A DNA stretch of 64,000 bases, from assembly GCA_038521825.1 (NCBI GenBank), contig JBCBKL010000008.1:1-64000 (forward strand), written 5' to 3'. Source of the DNA: JBCBKL01 sp038521825 (GTDB lineage Bacteria; Pseudomonadota; Alphaproteobacteria; Rhodobacterales; Rhodobacteraceae). This document shows positions 9,300 to 18,631 of this stretch, piece after piece. Each line of letters begins with the position of its first letter. Position 1 is the stretch's first letter. The notes beneath the pieces were generated by a model. That model did not search any database, was not told the origin of the DNA, and saw nothing but the letters and a program-made list of their open reading frames with translations. The position numbers were made by a program, and so were the translations under genes.

Positions 9300-10949
9300 T
9301 CACGCGGCAGGCTCCGGTACAAGGCGCGGCCGACGACCGCCGGGGCGCGGGACGGGCACGGCGGATAGCAATTTGCGGGTGTATTCGTGCTGCGGGTGAC
9401 GCAGCACCCGTTCGGTTGGGCCGATCTCGACGATCTCACCGCGATACATCACCGCGATGCGGTGGCTGACGCGTTCGACCACGGCGATGTCATGGCTGAT
9501 GAACAGGAAGGCGATGCCCAGATCGTCCTGCAATTGCTGCATGAGCCTCGTGACCCGCGCCGCAGTGGAGACATCCAGCGCCGACACTGCCTCGTCGGCA
9601 ACGATGACCTTGGGCGACACCGAAAGCGCCCGTGCGATACACAGCCGCTGGCGTTGCCCGCCGGAAAACTGATGCGGATAGCGATCCGCCACGTTGCGCT
9701 CCAGAGTGACCTTCTCCAGCAGCTCGCCCGCCAGTGCGGCGCGCTCCCTGGGACCGAGACCGGAATGCAGATAGGCCGGTTCGGTGATCAGATCGCGCAC
9801 CGTCATGCGCGGATTGAGGCTGGCGAACGGGTCCTGGAACACCATCTGGATGTTGCCCCGCGCTCTCCGCAGGTCGTCCTCATCCAGTCCCGTGATCTCC
9901 TGCCCTGCTAGCGTGACCGACCCGGCATCCGGTTCGATCAGACGCATCAGGGCGCGGCTGAGCGTGGACTTGCCGCAGCCGGATTCACCGACCAGCCCCA
10001 GCGTCTCGCCGGGACGGATCTCAAAGGACACATCGCGCACGGCCTGCGTGACAGCCTGTGGCTTGAGGAAGCCGCCGCTTTGCACAAAGCTTTTCAACAG
10101 GCCCGCAACCTTCAGCACCGGAGCAGCCTCTGGCACCGGCGGACGCAGGGTTGACTGGCCCAGCTTGGGCGTCGCTGCCATCAGGTCGCGTGCATATTGC
10201 GATTGTGGCGCCTTGAAAAGGTCGTCGACCCGCGCCACTTCTTCCGTCACGCCGCGGCGCAGCACCACCACGCGGTCGGCCACTTCGGCCACCACGCCCA
10301 TGTCGTGGGTGATGAACAGGACGGCCATGCCAAGCTGTGCCTGCAAGCTTTTCAGCAGTCTCAGAACCTCGGCTTGGGTCGTGACATCCAGCGCGGTTGT
10401 CGGCTCATCGGCGATCAGCACGTCAGGCCGGCATGCCAAGGCGATGGCGATCATCACGCGCTGACGCAGCCCGCCAGAAAGCTCATGCGGATACTGCCGC
10501 AACCGCCGCGCGGGTTCCGGTATACGCACCTGTGCGAGCGTCTCTTGCGCGGCTGCCATAGCAGCGGCTTGCGACAATCCCTGATGGCGACGCAGCACCT
10601 CGCCCAGCTGTTCACCGATGCGCATCACCGGGTTGAGCGAGGTCATCGGCTCTTGGAAGATCATGGAAATGCGATTGCCGCGATAGGCCTGCATCTGGCG
10701 GTCATCCAGTGCCGCCAGGTCCACCGGGTCGGAGGCTCCGAGCAGGAGCTGCCCGCCCGTGATCCGCCCGCCTTCGCGTTCGATCAGCCGCAGAACCGAC
10801 AGCGCCGTCGCTGATTTGCCCGATCCGCTTTCGCCCACCAGCGCCAGTGTTTCGCCCGCATGGATGTCAAAGGACAGATCGCGCACGGCCGCATGACTGC
10901 CGAAGGCAACCGACAGGCTCTTGACGGAGAGGACGGGCAAATCCGGCAT
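9300..10949 (-). CDS. Peptide-type ABC importer, fused dual ATP-binding protein
   Basis: A 549-residue protein with two complete nucleotide-binding domains, about 1-260 and 275-549. NBD1 has GESGSGKSA (Walker A), LSGGLRQRV (signature) and LIADEPTTALD (Walker B). NBD2 has GESGCGKST, FSGGQRQRL and IVADEAVSALD. This is a DppD-DppF-like fusion that energises import of peptides or similar solutes. The second Walker B has Ala in place of the usual Pro after DE, which is unlikely to matter. It is the last gene of the operon that starts with the HAD gene at 16071. Confidence 0.9.
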   Translation of the reverse strand: MPDLPVLSVKSLSVAFGSHAAVRDLSFDIHAGETLALVGESGSGKSATALSVLRLIEREGGRITGGQLLLGASDPVDLAALDDRQMQAYRGNRISMIFQEPMTSLNPVMRIGEQLGEVLRRHQGLSQAAAMAAAQETLAQVRIPEPARRLRQYPHELSGGLRQRVMIAIALACRPDVLIADEPTTALDVTTQAEVLRLLKSLQAQLGMAVLFITHDMGVVAEVADRVVVLRRGVTEEVARVDDLFKAPQSQYARDLMAATPKLGQSTLRPPVPEAAPVLKVAGLLKSFVQSGGFLKPQAVTQAVRDVSFEIRPGETLGLVGESGCGKSTLSRALMRLIEPDAGSVTLAGQEITGLDEDDLRRARGNIQMVFQDPFASLNPRMTVRDLITEPAYLHSGLGPRERAALAGELLEKVTLERNVADRYPHQFSGGQRQRLCIARALSVSPKVIVADEAVSALDVSTAARVTRLMQQLQDDLGIAFLFISHDIAVVERVSHRIAVMYRGEIVEIGPTERVLRHPQHEYTRKLLSAVPVPRPGGRRPRLVPEPAA

Positions 10950-10986
10950 CAGTACAAAGTCCTCAAGTAGCGAAGCGGTAGGACAT

Positions 10987-11814
10987 TCAAAAAGGCATCA
11001 AGGGGGGCGTCCAGCGCCCGGTTTGCGGTGTGACGCGCGCCTCGACCGGATCCTTGCCAAAAACCTGCCAATGGGCGGTGTCGCTTAGGGTCAGCATCCC
11101 CCAGGCCTCGGCCGGAGCGCCTTGGGTGGTGAAGCTTTCGGTCAGGCTTTGCTGGGTCAGATGCGGGATGCCATCGACCATGGTGACGGTGTTCCAATGC
11201 ACATGACCCGCCAGACAGACCACCGGCACCCGCGCCTGCGCCAGCGCCTGACGCGCGCGATCGCTTTCGGGGTAACGGGAAAACTGCGGACTGCGCTGGA
11301 AATAGTAGTTCCCGGTCTGGTCATGGCCCGAGACAGGCACGTGACTAACCACCAGCGTGGGCTTCTCCGCCGCCTGAACGGTGCGTGAAAGCCAAAGCAG
11401 ATCGGCTTCCGGCAGATGAAAACCGCGCCGATCCGGGTCGCGGCAGATCTTTGCATCGGCACGCCACAACGCGACCTGCCAATCGCCGCAGTCTAGTATC
11501 TCATTCTGCTGGGACTGGCCAAGTATGTCTTCGTTCTGCGCCACGCTCAGGTGGTCGCGGTCGTGGTTGCCGCAGATGTGGTGTATGGGCACGTCGATGG
11601 CGCTGAATGCGTCGGCCACTTCGCGTTCCAGCCGCAGGTCGGTGTCTTCGTCGATGTCGGAAATCCGGTCGCCCAGATCGAGGACGAGGTCTGGCGCGGC
11701 GTCCTTCACCCAATCGGCAAATCGCGCCATCAGGCCAAGTGCCGCATCTCCGCGCTTGGTATGGCTGGGCGCGCCGTGATGAATATCCGCGACGATAGCG
11801 ATACGCAGGGTCAT
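10987..11814 (-). CDS. Calcineurin-like metallophosphoesterase
   Basis: A 275-residue cytoplasmic protein with all family motifs: ADIHHG (D-x-H), DLGDRISD (GD), GNHDRDH (GNHD), VVSHVPVSGHD and LAGHVHWN (GHxH). It should hydrolyse a phosphomono- or diester; the substrate is not predictable from sequence. I start at the ATG at 11814 because the family begins exactly with this strand, although the frame is open upstream. It sits inside an ABC importer operon, between the binding-protein and ATPase genes, suggesting it processes the imported compound. Confidence 0.85.
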   Translation of the reverse strand: MTLRIAIVADIHHGAPSHTKRGDAALGLMARFADWVKDAAPDLVLDLGDRISDIDEDTDLRLEREVADAFSAIDVPIHHICGNHDRDHLSVAQNEDILGQSQQNEILDCGDWQVALWRADAKICRDPDRRGFHLPEADLLWLSRTVQAAEKPTLVVSHVPVSGHDQTGNYYFQRSPQFSRYPESDRARQALAQARVPVVCLAGHVHWNTVTMVDGIPHLTQQSLTESFTTQGAPAEAWGMLTLSDTAHWQVFGKDPVEARVTPQTGRWTPPLMPF

Positions 11815-11821
11815 GAGGATG

Positions 11822-11906
11822 CGCTCTTCTTGTTGGCGAAAATACTCTGGGGAGGGTCCGGGAGGGGCACCGCCCCACCCGGCGGATCGGCTCGCGACAG
11901 CGAGCC
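11822..11906. repeat. Intergenic double-hairpin element with a Rhodobacteraceae-type core
   Basis: Two hairpins lie in the gap between the binding-protein and phosphoesterase genes. One is GGGAGGGGC/GCCCCACCC at 11860-11880 with a 3-base loop and one A-A mismatch; the other is a perfect GGCTCGC/GCGAGCC at 11889-11906 with loop GACA. Beside them the sequence TTGTTGGCGAAAATACTC (11830-11847) resembles a short element I recall from many intergenic regions of Rhodobacteraceae. In the operon direction it follows the binding-protein stop and could act as an mRNA-stabilising or attenuating structure. Confidence 0.55.
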
Positions 11907-11917
11907 GAAACCAAGGG

Positions 11918-13468
11918 TCAGCTTTCCGCCAGCGCGATCGAACCGGCGCGGAAGTCGAGTACGTAGGGGATGTGCCCGGGCTGCGGTGCCCAGTTGACCG
12001 ACTTGTGCATCGCCCAGCTTTCAAACGGGCGATAGAGCGGCAGCACAGGCGGGTCCTGCTTGATGCGCTCCATCAGTTCGGCATAGGCAGCCTTGCGATC
12101 CTCGATATCGGCAGAGAAGCGGAACCGCTCCCACATCGCGGCGTATTCGGCATCTGTGTTGAAGCGGCCTGCCCCTTCCGAAGGGCCTTCGGGTGCCCAC
12201 ATCACGCCGAAGCTGCCGAACGGGTCAGCGAAATACATCGGGTTCGACCAGCTGCGTGCCATCATTTCCGGGTCGTTGCCCGTCCACTTGTCGGTGACAT
12301 TCAGCTTGCCGTTGATGCCGACCTCGGCCCACATCTCCATAACCGCCTGCGCGGCCAGCACGCCGTTTGTGTAGTATACCGGGAAGGCGTCAAAGACGAT
12401 CTCCTCGCCGTTGTAGGAGGACTCTTCCAGCAGCCGCCTGGCCATCTCCGGGTTGTACTCAAAGGTGGTAAGGTCCGGCTGGTGCAGCGCGCCCATCTCT
12501 TCCATCGTGTGGGTCGACGGCACGATCGCCTTGCCCAGCCACAGCGCCTCGTTCAGCAGGTCGCGGTCGATGGACATGGACATCGCCTGACGGATCTTGG
12601 GGTCGGTCAGGTTGGGGTGGTTCACGTTCATGATCATGACGTGAAAGAGCGCGGTCGCAGAGCCTTCGGTCTTGAGATTGGCGTCGCTTTCGATCAGCGC
12701 CAGCTGATCCGGCGCGATGTTGGTGACGATATCCGCTTCGCCGGTCTTGAGCGCGGTGATGCGCGAGGCGGTCTCGGGGATGCGGATCACGGTCGCTTCG
12801 CCCAGCGGCGCGAGGTCGCCCCAGAAATCGTCAAAGCGGCTGTAAACCACCTTTTCGCCCGGCACGAATTCCGAGATCGCGTAAGGGCCGGTACCGACGG
12901 GGGCGAGCGAGAACGCCTCAAAATCGCTGTCCTCGGCGACCATCGGATCGCCGGACAGCGCCTTGGTGTACTCTTCAGGTATGATCATGACCTGCTGCAG
13001 AGAAACCAGCGTTTCCCAGAGCGGTTCGGGGCGCTCGACCTTGATCTGCACGGTGTGATCGTCGATCTTGATCGCTTCGACGAAGTTGCCCAGACGGTCC
13101 TTGGAGCGCACGACATAAGGCGCAAAGGTCGCCTGGTACATGCGGTTCAGCGAAAAAACCACGTCATCGGCGGTCATGTCTTCGCCATTGTGGAACTTGA
13201 CGCCTTCGCGCAGTTTGAATTCCATGGTCAGACCGTCGACCTGTTCCCATGCGGTCGCCAACGCGGGCTCCCAGACGGGTTCCAGTTTGGAATGGTCGCG
13301 CTCGATCAGCGTATCAAACGCATTGTAGTAGAACTGCGAGCCCACGTTCGAGTGATCGCGGCCCGGGTCGAGATAGCTCGACACGTTGGCGGCGCCCACG
13401 GTGATTTCCTGGGCAAGTGCGCCCGATGCGGCCAGTATGGCGGCGGTCGTCAGAAGTAGCTTTTTCAT
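11918..13468 (-). CDS. Family 5 (peptide/nickel type) ABC substrate-binding protein
   Basis: A 516-residue periplasmic protein. The ATG at 13468 has a good GGAGAG ribosome site and starts a signal peptide (MKKLLLTTAAILAASGALAQ). The body shows the SBP_bac_5 pattern: WEPALATAWEQVDGLTMEFK, LREGVKFHNGEDMTADDVVFS, then PVGTGPYAISEF and MNVNHPNLTDPKIRQAMSMS. Such proteins capture oligopeptides but also opines, glycosides and other solutes. It is flanked upstream by both permeases and downstream by the phosphoesterase and dual ATPase, so the transporter is complete. The ligand is unknown. Confidence 0.9.
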   Translation of the reverse strand: MKKLLLTTAAILAASGALAQEITVGAANVSSYLDPGRDHSNVGSQFYYNAFDTLIERDHSKLEPVWEPALATAWEQVDGLTMEFKLREGVKFHNGEDMTADDVVFSLNRMYQATFAPYVVRSKDRLGNFVEAIKIDDHTVQIKVERPEPLWETLVSLQQVMIIPEEYTKALSGDPMVAEDSDFEAFSLAPVGTGPYAISEFVPGEKVVYSRFDDFWGDLAPLGEATVIRIPETASRITALKTGEADIVTNIAPDQLALIESDANLKTEGSATALFHVMIMNVNHPNLTDPKIRQAMSMSIDRDLLNEALWLGKAIVPSTHTMEEMGALHQPDLTTFEYNPEMARRLLEESSYNGEEIVFDAFPVYYTNGVLAAQAVMEMWAEVGINGKLNVTDKWTGNDPEMMARSWSNPMYFADPFGSFGVMWAPEGPSEGAGRFNTDAEYAAMWERFRFSADIEDRKAAYAELMERIKQDPPVLPLYRPFESWAMHKSVNWAPQPGHIPYVLDFRAGSIALAES

Positions 13469-13512
13469 GTCTCTCTCCAGGTTGCGGTTGGGGGCATTCT
13501 TGGCCTCTTGGA

Positions 13513-14394
13513 TCAGCGGTCGCGCAGGCGCACATCGGCGCGGTCTCTCAGCCAGTCGCCGAGGATCTGCACGGAAAAGGTCAGCAGGATGATGGCTACC
13601 GCCGGTGCGATCACGATCCAGGGCGCGGTTGGCATGTAGTCTCGCCCATAACCCACCATGGATCCCAGCGTCGCCGTGGGCGGCTGGACGCCAAGGCCCA
13701 GAAAGGACAGCGTCGACTCCAGGATCACGATGTTCGACAGCGACAGGGTGAACTGCACGACCAGCGGTGAGACGATGTTCGGCAGCACATGGCGCAGCGC
13801 GATGTAGCGCGGGCCTGCGCCAGATGCGCGGGCCGCCTCGATATAAGGCATTTCCGTGATCTTGCGAACCTCGCCGCGCACGATGCGGGCATATTGCTCC
13901 CAATAGGCGATGCCGAGGATCGAGATCATGATCGGCAGGGAAGAGCCAAAGATCGACAAAGCCAAAAGGGCAATCAGGGTAAACGGCACGGCGATTTGGA
14001 TATCGACCGCCCCCATGATCGTATCCTCGGCCCAGCCCCGGCGCAGCCCGGCCAGTAGGCCAAGCGTTCCGCCGATCACGAGCCCAATCAGCGCTCCCAA
14101 TAGCGCCAGCCCCAATGTCAACCGCAAACCATAAAGCGTGCGCGATAGCACGTCCCGGCCCAGCTCGTCGGTGCCAAGAAGGAAACCGTCCTTGTAACGC
14201 TCGAACCCAAGGGGCGGGCGCAGGCGCGAGATGAGGCTTTGCTTGAGCGAGTCGAACGGCGCGATAAAGGGGGCAAGGACCGCCGCCAGCAACAGCGCCA
14301 GCGCGAGCAGCGCTGCGATCCGCTGAACCCAGTTCGCTTCGGCCCACAGGGTTGCGACCAAGGATCGCTGCGGGGTGTCGGTAACAGCAACCAT
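13513..14394 (-). CDS. DppC/OppC-like ABC permease
   Basis: A 293-residue inner-membrane protein. It has the typical N-terminal helix after a short cytoplasmic segment, a GTDELGRDVLSRTLYGLR motif (residues about 50-70), and an EAA loop in EAARASGAGPRYIALRHVLPN followed by two helices. It pairs with the DppB-like permease whose stop lies 4 bp upstream. I chose the ATG at 14394; an upstream in-frame start would overlap the permease gene by 40 bp. Together the two permeases form the channel of the importer. Confidence 0.9.
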   Translation of the reverse strand: MVAVTDTPQRSLVATLWAEANWVQRIAALLALALLLAAVLAPFIAPFDSLKQSLISRLRPPLGFERYKDGFLLGTDELGRDVLSRTLYGLRLTLGLALLGALIGLVIGGTLGLLAGLRRGWAEDTIMGAVDIQIAVPFTLIALLALSIFGSSLPIMISILGIAYWEQYARIVRGEVRKITEMPYIEAARASGAGPRYIALRHVLPNIVSPLVVQFTLSLSNIVILESTLSFLGLGVQPPTATLGSMVGYGRDYMPTAPWIVIAPAVAIILLTFSVQILGDWLRDRADVRLRDR

Positions 14395-14398
14395 CGCC

Positions 14399-15325
14399 CT
14401 ACCCCTTCCCCAGACGGATGCGCGGATCGGCATAGGCATAGGCGATATCGGTCAGGGCGTTGATGACGATCACCGCCGCCGCCACGGTGATCACCCCGAA
14501 TTGCAGCACCGGGTAATCGCGCGTGATGGCGGCGTTGACCAGAAGCTCGCCAATGCCCGGCCAGCTAAAGATCGCTTCAACCACCACATTGCCCGCCGCC
14601 GCCAGACCTGCAATCTGCAGACCCAGAATTGACAGCACCGTCACACCCGCATTGCGCAGCCCGTGCTTCAAGATCACCACGGTTTCCGGCAGGCCCTTGG
14701 CGCGGGCGGTGCGCATGAAATCCTGTCCCAGCACATCCAGCATGGCGTTGCGGGTAAAGCGCGTCAGGGCCGCGATCAGAACGCCCGACATCGCAATCGT
14801 CGGCATGATGAAATGCGCCCAGGTGCCATTGCCAACGACCGGCAACCAGTTCAGCATAAAGGCAAAGATCAGCACCATGAAGGTCGCGATTACGAAGTTT
14901 GGCACCGCGTAGCCCACAAAAGCCAGCGCCATGATGGCTGATCCGATCCAGCTTGTCCTGTACAGCGCTGCAAGGATTCCCAGCGGCAACGCGACACAAA
15001 GGGTCGCCGCCAAGGCCGCAAGCAACAGTTGCAGCGACGGCCAGATGCGTTCCGCCACGATCTCGGCCACCGGACGGCGTTCGAGGAAGGACAGACCGAA
15101 ATTGCCCTCGAGCACGCCGCGTAGATAGGACAGGTATTGCTGCCAGATCGATCCGTCCAGGCCAAAATACTCGATCATCAACTGGCGGTCTTCCTCGGTC
15201 AGACCGTCGCCCAGGAAGGTCTCGAGCGGGCTTCCCGATAGGCGCGTGGCGAAGAAGACCAGCGTGATGATCACGAACAGCGTTAGAGCCATCTTCAGTA
15301 AGGTGCGCAGGATATACAGCGTCAT
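14399..15325 (-). CDS. DppB/OppB-like ABC permease
   Basis: A 308-residue inner-membrane permease starting with the classic short cytoplasmic N-terminus and first helix (LLKMALTLFVIITLVFFATRL). About six membrane segments are visible, and the EAA loop reads RTARAKGLPETVVILKHGLRN. It forms a heterodimer with the DppC-like subunit. Its ATG overlaps the stop of the HAD phosphatase gene by 4 bp, tying that enzyme to the transporter by translation coupling. Confidence 0.9.
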   Translation of the reverse strand: MTLYILRTLLKMALTLFVIITLVFFATRLSGSPLETFLGDGLTEEDRQLMIEYFGLDGSIWQQYLSYLRGVLEGNFGLSFLERRPVAEIVAERIWPSLQLLLAALAATLCVALPLGILAALYRTSWIGSAIMALAFVGYAVPNFVIATFMVLIFAFMLNWLPVVGNGTWAHFIMPTIAMSGVLIAALTRFTRNAMLDVLGQDFMRTARAKGLPETVVILKHGLRNAGVTVLSILGLQIAGLAAAGNVVVEAIFSWPGIGELLVNAAITRDYPVLQFGVITVAAAVIVINALTDIAYAYADPRIRLGKG

Positions 15326-16071
15326 GCCGCGCCCTCCCGCACCACGTGGACGAACCGCATTCCCATCGCCTGGGCTATGGCCCCGTCGGTGTCGGCGCTG
15401 TCGCCAAGAAAGACCGCTTCTTCCGGGGCGGTGCCGGTCAGGCGCAGAACGGCATGGGCCATATGGGTATGAGGTTTGCCGATGCAGTCGAACGGAATCT
15501 CACCCATCACCGCGCGCAGGGCGGCCAGAAGTGCGCCGGTTTCGGGAACCGGTCGGCCGTCCTGACCGGGATGCGCGTTGTCGGTGTTCGATACCCAAAG
15601 CCGCGCGCCCCGCAGGCATTGCGCGGCGACATCCGCCATCTGCGGGATCGCAAATGCGGGATCGCGGCACAGGATGACGATGTCGGGCTGCTGGCATTCA
15701 GCCTGCAATCCGATGGACCGCGCCTGCGCTTTCAGACAGTCGCTTGCATAAAGTGCTATCGAACGGCCCGGCTGTACCGTGCGCAAATGGCGCAGGGTCT
15801 GTTCTCCGGCCAGCAGAATGCGGTCCGCGGTCACATGCAGGCCTATTGCCGCAAGCTCGGCGCTCAGTGCCTCGGCGGTATGGCTGGAGTTGTTCGAGAT
15901 GATCCAGAGCCGATCACCGCACGCCTCGACAAAGTCGCGGGCATCGGGAAAGGGTCGCCCTTCCGATATCAGGCAACCGTCGAGGTCAGCCAGGACAAGC
16001 CGTGCATCCTCGGTCAGGTCGACCGACAGCCGCCTGACCTGAGATGTGTCTGACAAAACGTCCACCCCCAC
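15322..16071 (-). CDS. HAD-superfamily (NagD-like, HAD-IIA) phosphatase
   Basis: A 249-residue hydrolase. Motif I is LADLDGCL (nucleophile Asp), motif II IISNNSS, and motifs III/IV are the Lys in GKPHTHMA and the acidic FLGDSADTDG. The cap between motifs II and III is of the NagD type (C2 cap). It should dephosphorylate a small phosphorylated metabolite. The start is GTG at 16071, with GGAAGG nine bases upstream. It is the first gene of the ABC operon and overlaps the next by ATGA. Together with the phosphoesterase it suggests that the imported solute carries, or acquires, a phosphate. Confidence 0.82.
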   Translation of the reverse strand: MGVDVLSDTSQVRRLSVDLTEDARLVLADLDGCLISEGRPFPDARDFVEACGDRLWIISNNSSHTAEALSAELAAIGLHVTADRILLAGEQTLRHLRTVQPGRSIALYASDCLKAQARSIGLQAECQQPDIVILCRDPAFAIPQMADVAAQCLRGARLWVSNTDNAHPGQDGRPVPETGALLAALRAVMGEIPFDCIGKPHTHMAHAVLRLTGTAPEEAVFLGDSADTDGAIAQAMGMRFVHVVREGAA

Positions 16072-16250
16072 GATGGCACACCTTCCGTGTTCGGAACCAA
16101 GGCCCCGTTTGATCGCGTGTCGATACTGGTCTGAGCATCAGGTCCGGCAGCAGAGTCCGGATGCGGGGAACGTCGGCTCCGGATGTGACATGGCTGTGAT
16201 GTGGCAAAGGTAGACTGTCGAAGTTCCGAAGATTCGCTTTGGGGGATTCA

Positions 16251-17123
16251 ATGTCGCTGTCCATTCCCGCCTTGCAGGCGTTGCGTTCTGTGGCCGAGAC
16301 CGGCTCTTTCGCAGCCGCGGCGCGGCAGCTTGGGCTGACTGCACCGGGTGTGTCACAGCATGTGCGCAACCTCGAGAAAACCTATGACGTACAACTGTTT
16401 ACCCGTTCAAACGGGCAACTACTAGCAACCCCACTGTGCGAAAGGGTCTGCGATTCGGCGGACCGGATGCTGCTGGAACAGAAAGCCCTCGAACGTATGA
16501 TGCGCCATCATGGCTCGCTCAAGAATGGCGAGTTGTCCGTCGGACTTGGCAACGCGATGCCCGGCATGGCGCTGGTTGCGGCCTTCAACAAGAACTTCCC
16601 GGATGTGCCCTTGCGCGTCAAAACCGGATCATTTCAGAAAATCATGCGTGCGGTGCTTGATCATTCGGTGGACGTCGGAATTCTGCCCAACATACCCAAA
16701 GACAAACGGTTCCGACGTAAGGTGCTCTTGGTAAACCACGTTGTGGCGATCGTACCTCCAAAAAACCCGCTGGCTCGGAAGTCCGAGGTTACAGCAAAGG
16801 AGTTAATGGACGAGCGATTGATTTTCCGTGCTGATGGGTCCTCAACCCAGAAAGTGGTCGACAGGTACTTCCGGGGCCATGGATTCACACCCTCGGCCTA
16901 CCTGACGCTCGACACCCGTGATGGGGTCTACGAGGCCGTCGCCAACGGAATGGGCGTTGGTTTTGTCTGGAAAACAAGCACGGGTCGCGGCGATGATGTT
17001 GCACAGATTACGCTCACGGGGGGCTCGACAACGAGCGAGGAAGTGGTCTTCTTCCCTATTGGACAGCAAATGCAGACGCTCGACGCCTTCTTCAACCTGG
17101 TCGACCAGATCCCGAGCGCCTGA
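16251..17123 (+). CDS. LysR-family regulator, divergent from the ABC operon
   Basis: A 290-residue protein. The N-terminal winged helix-turn-helix is clear (SIPALQALRSVAETGSF, then AAAARQLGLTAPGVSQHVRN), and an inducer-binding domain follows from about residue 90. The ATG at 16251 gives the normal family start; an upstream TTG is less likely. It is divergent from the HAD/ABC operon across a 180-bp gap, the usual arrangement for a regulator of that operon. The gap holds two copies of TCCGGATG, 22 bp apart (16156-16163 and 16178-16185), a possible binding site. Confidence 0.88.
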   Translation: MSLSIPALQALRSVAETGSFAAAARQLGLTAPGVSQHVRNLEKTYDVQLFTRSNGQLLATPLCERVCDSADRMLLEQKALERMMRHHGSLKNGELSVGLGNAMPGMALVAAFNKNFPDVPLRVKTGSFQKIMRAVLDHSVDVGILPNIPKDKRFRRKVLLVNHVVAIVPPKNPLARKSEVTAKELMDERLIFRADGSSTQKVVDRYFRGHGFTPSAYLTLDTRDGVYEAVANGMGVGFVWKTSTGRGDDVAQITLTGGSTTSEEVVFFPIGQQMQTLDAFFNLVDQIPSA

Positions 17124-17632
17124 CTTTGCGCCACGCCGAACCGTTTCTCGCAAAACGGAACACTGCGGCAGCGAAGGGGACGCCAAAAGACCATCTTTGA
17201 ACTACTGCCCTTGCATGTGCTTTGAACGTTCATCCATATCGCAGCATTCCGTGCTTGGGGCTCGAAGCCGTCATGCGGTGATGCAACACAGAGCGCTATG
17301 CTTCCAGAAATGCAGTCGTTGAGGACGTCCCTAAGGAGACACCCATGACATAGTCGTCATGCTGCAGAGCGGCCCGTCAAACCTGTCGTTAGCTGCGCGG
17401 TCAATACAAGGGGTTGGACGAGCTTTCGCTGTGCGGGACAAACCGCACTTACCCCAAACGCCCCCTCTACCGGATAGGCGCGCCGTTGATCACATGCGGC
17501 GAGGCACCAATGACGGGGTGAAAGCGAAGATGCTGAAGTTCGAGAGCTAACAGCCGAATTGTTCCTTGCGCAGCCTCAACGTATCCGAATAGGGATCACG
17601 CTCTTAAACAGGCAGTTTTTGTCGACTGCACG
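17124..17632. other. Intergenic region, no gene seen
   Basis: About 500 bp between the ends of the LysR and AraC genes. Short open frames here have no recognisable protein features. A ribosome-site-like AAGGAG followed by ATG-ACA-TAG near 17330-17355 would make only a two-codon peptide; it may mark the remnant of a lost gene. I see no RNA gene or clear repeat. Confidence 0.5.
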
Positions 17633-18631
17633 TCACGGCACCACGCTTCGTCGCTCAACGATCTCGCACCTCTCGACCTGCTTGCGAAAATCGAAGGGCG
17701 AAATCCCAAACCTTTCGGAAAAAAGCCCGGTCATGTGCTGATGCGATGAAAATCCACAGTCGAAGGCGATCTCGGTCAGGCTGCTCGAGCTCTCCATAAT
17801 AGAGGCCCGTGCCGCCTCGAGACGTTTGGTTAGTAGATGCTGGTAGGGTGCCTTGCCCCCCGAGTTGCGAAACGCCTTGATGAACCGCGGGCGCTGCATC
17901 CCCGCAACGCCAGCGAGCGACTCCAGAGTGACCTTCTCTGAAAGATGTGCATCCATGAAGTCGTCGATCCTTGCCAATGTTGGCGCGTCAAGGGGCGCGA
18001 CCTCGCGCTGGCGCCGGTCGCAGGCGTCGGCGAACTTGGCGAGGGCTTCGAGCAGCGACAGAGCAGCCGTGTCTATGCGCAGAGGTTCTTGCACTTTGGT
18101 AGCCAAAGCACCATCGACAAGCTTCGTGATGAGGTTGCGAATGGTCGTGTCGCGGTGGAAAACCTTGTGAAGGCGCCGAAAGTTCCAGACTTCGGCCACA
18201 CGCGTCTCGGCCGCCACCCGCAACGCCTCTTGAGAGAGAACGACGTGCATCCAATGTCCGCCGCGGTAGGAGTCCATCCGCCCCGCCGCGCCCGGCACGC
18301 CCACGACGAAATCGCCGGACTGCACGGCCATGTCGCAAAGGCCCTCGCCGACATCAACCCTGCCAACCGCACGCGACAGGGACATGAAAATCGAAATGCC
18401 GTCATACGGCGGGTGTTCGTAGTAGCCGGGCGGCGCCCCCACGACGCGCGCCACATTGGTCCGGAGCGCTCCAAGGTTCGCGCGAAAGCACGCGTGCGAA
18501 CGTAGGTGGCACGACCCAGTGAGGGCGTGGAATGTCTCTGCATCGGCGGTCCAGCCGGCGCCGCGAACGTCGTCTTTCATGTGGGCCGTTCCATCAAGTG
18601 CTCCAACGAGATGATCCAGCGATAGGCGCAA
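17633..18631 (-). CDS. AraC-family transcriptional regulator
   Basis: A 332-residue protein. The C-terminal 100 residues carry two helix-turn-helix motifs (VTLESLAGVAGMQRPRFIKAF and LTEIAFDCGFSSHQHMTGLF) and end with the family signature FSERFGISPFDFRKQ. The N-terminal part is an AraC-type ligand-sensing domain. It is divergent from the two cytochrome P460-like genes, separated by about 540 bp that contain one doubtful small frame, so it may regulate them. Signal and targets are unknown. The start at 18631 was taken as the longest frame; an internal Met near residue 18 is an alternative. Confidence 0.85.
   Translation of the reverse strand: MRLSLDHLVGALDGTAHMKDDVRGAGWTADAETFHALTGSCHLRSHACFRANLGALRTNVARVVGAPPGYYEHPPYDGISIFMSLSRAVGRVDVGEGLCDMAVQSGDFVVGVPGAAGRMDSYRGGHWMHVVLSQEALRVAAETRVAEVWNFRRLHKVFHRDTTIRNLITKLVDGALATKVQEPLRIDTAALSLLEALAKFADACDRRQREVAPLDAPTLARIDDFMDAHLSEKVTLESLAGVAGMQRPRFIKAFRNSGGKAPYQHLLTKRLEAARASIMESSSSLTEIAFDCGFSSHQHMTGLFSERFGISPFDFRKQVERCEIVERRSVVP

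Noticed and set aside
13469..14347. N-terminal extension of the peptide-binding protein through the permease gene
   Set aside because: The open frame is accidental antiphase sequence of the permease. The real start at 13468 has a ribosome site and a signal peptide.
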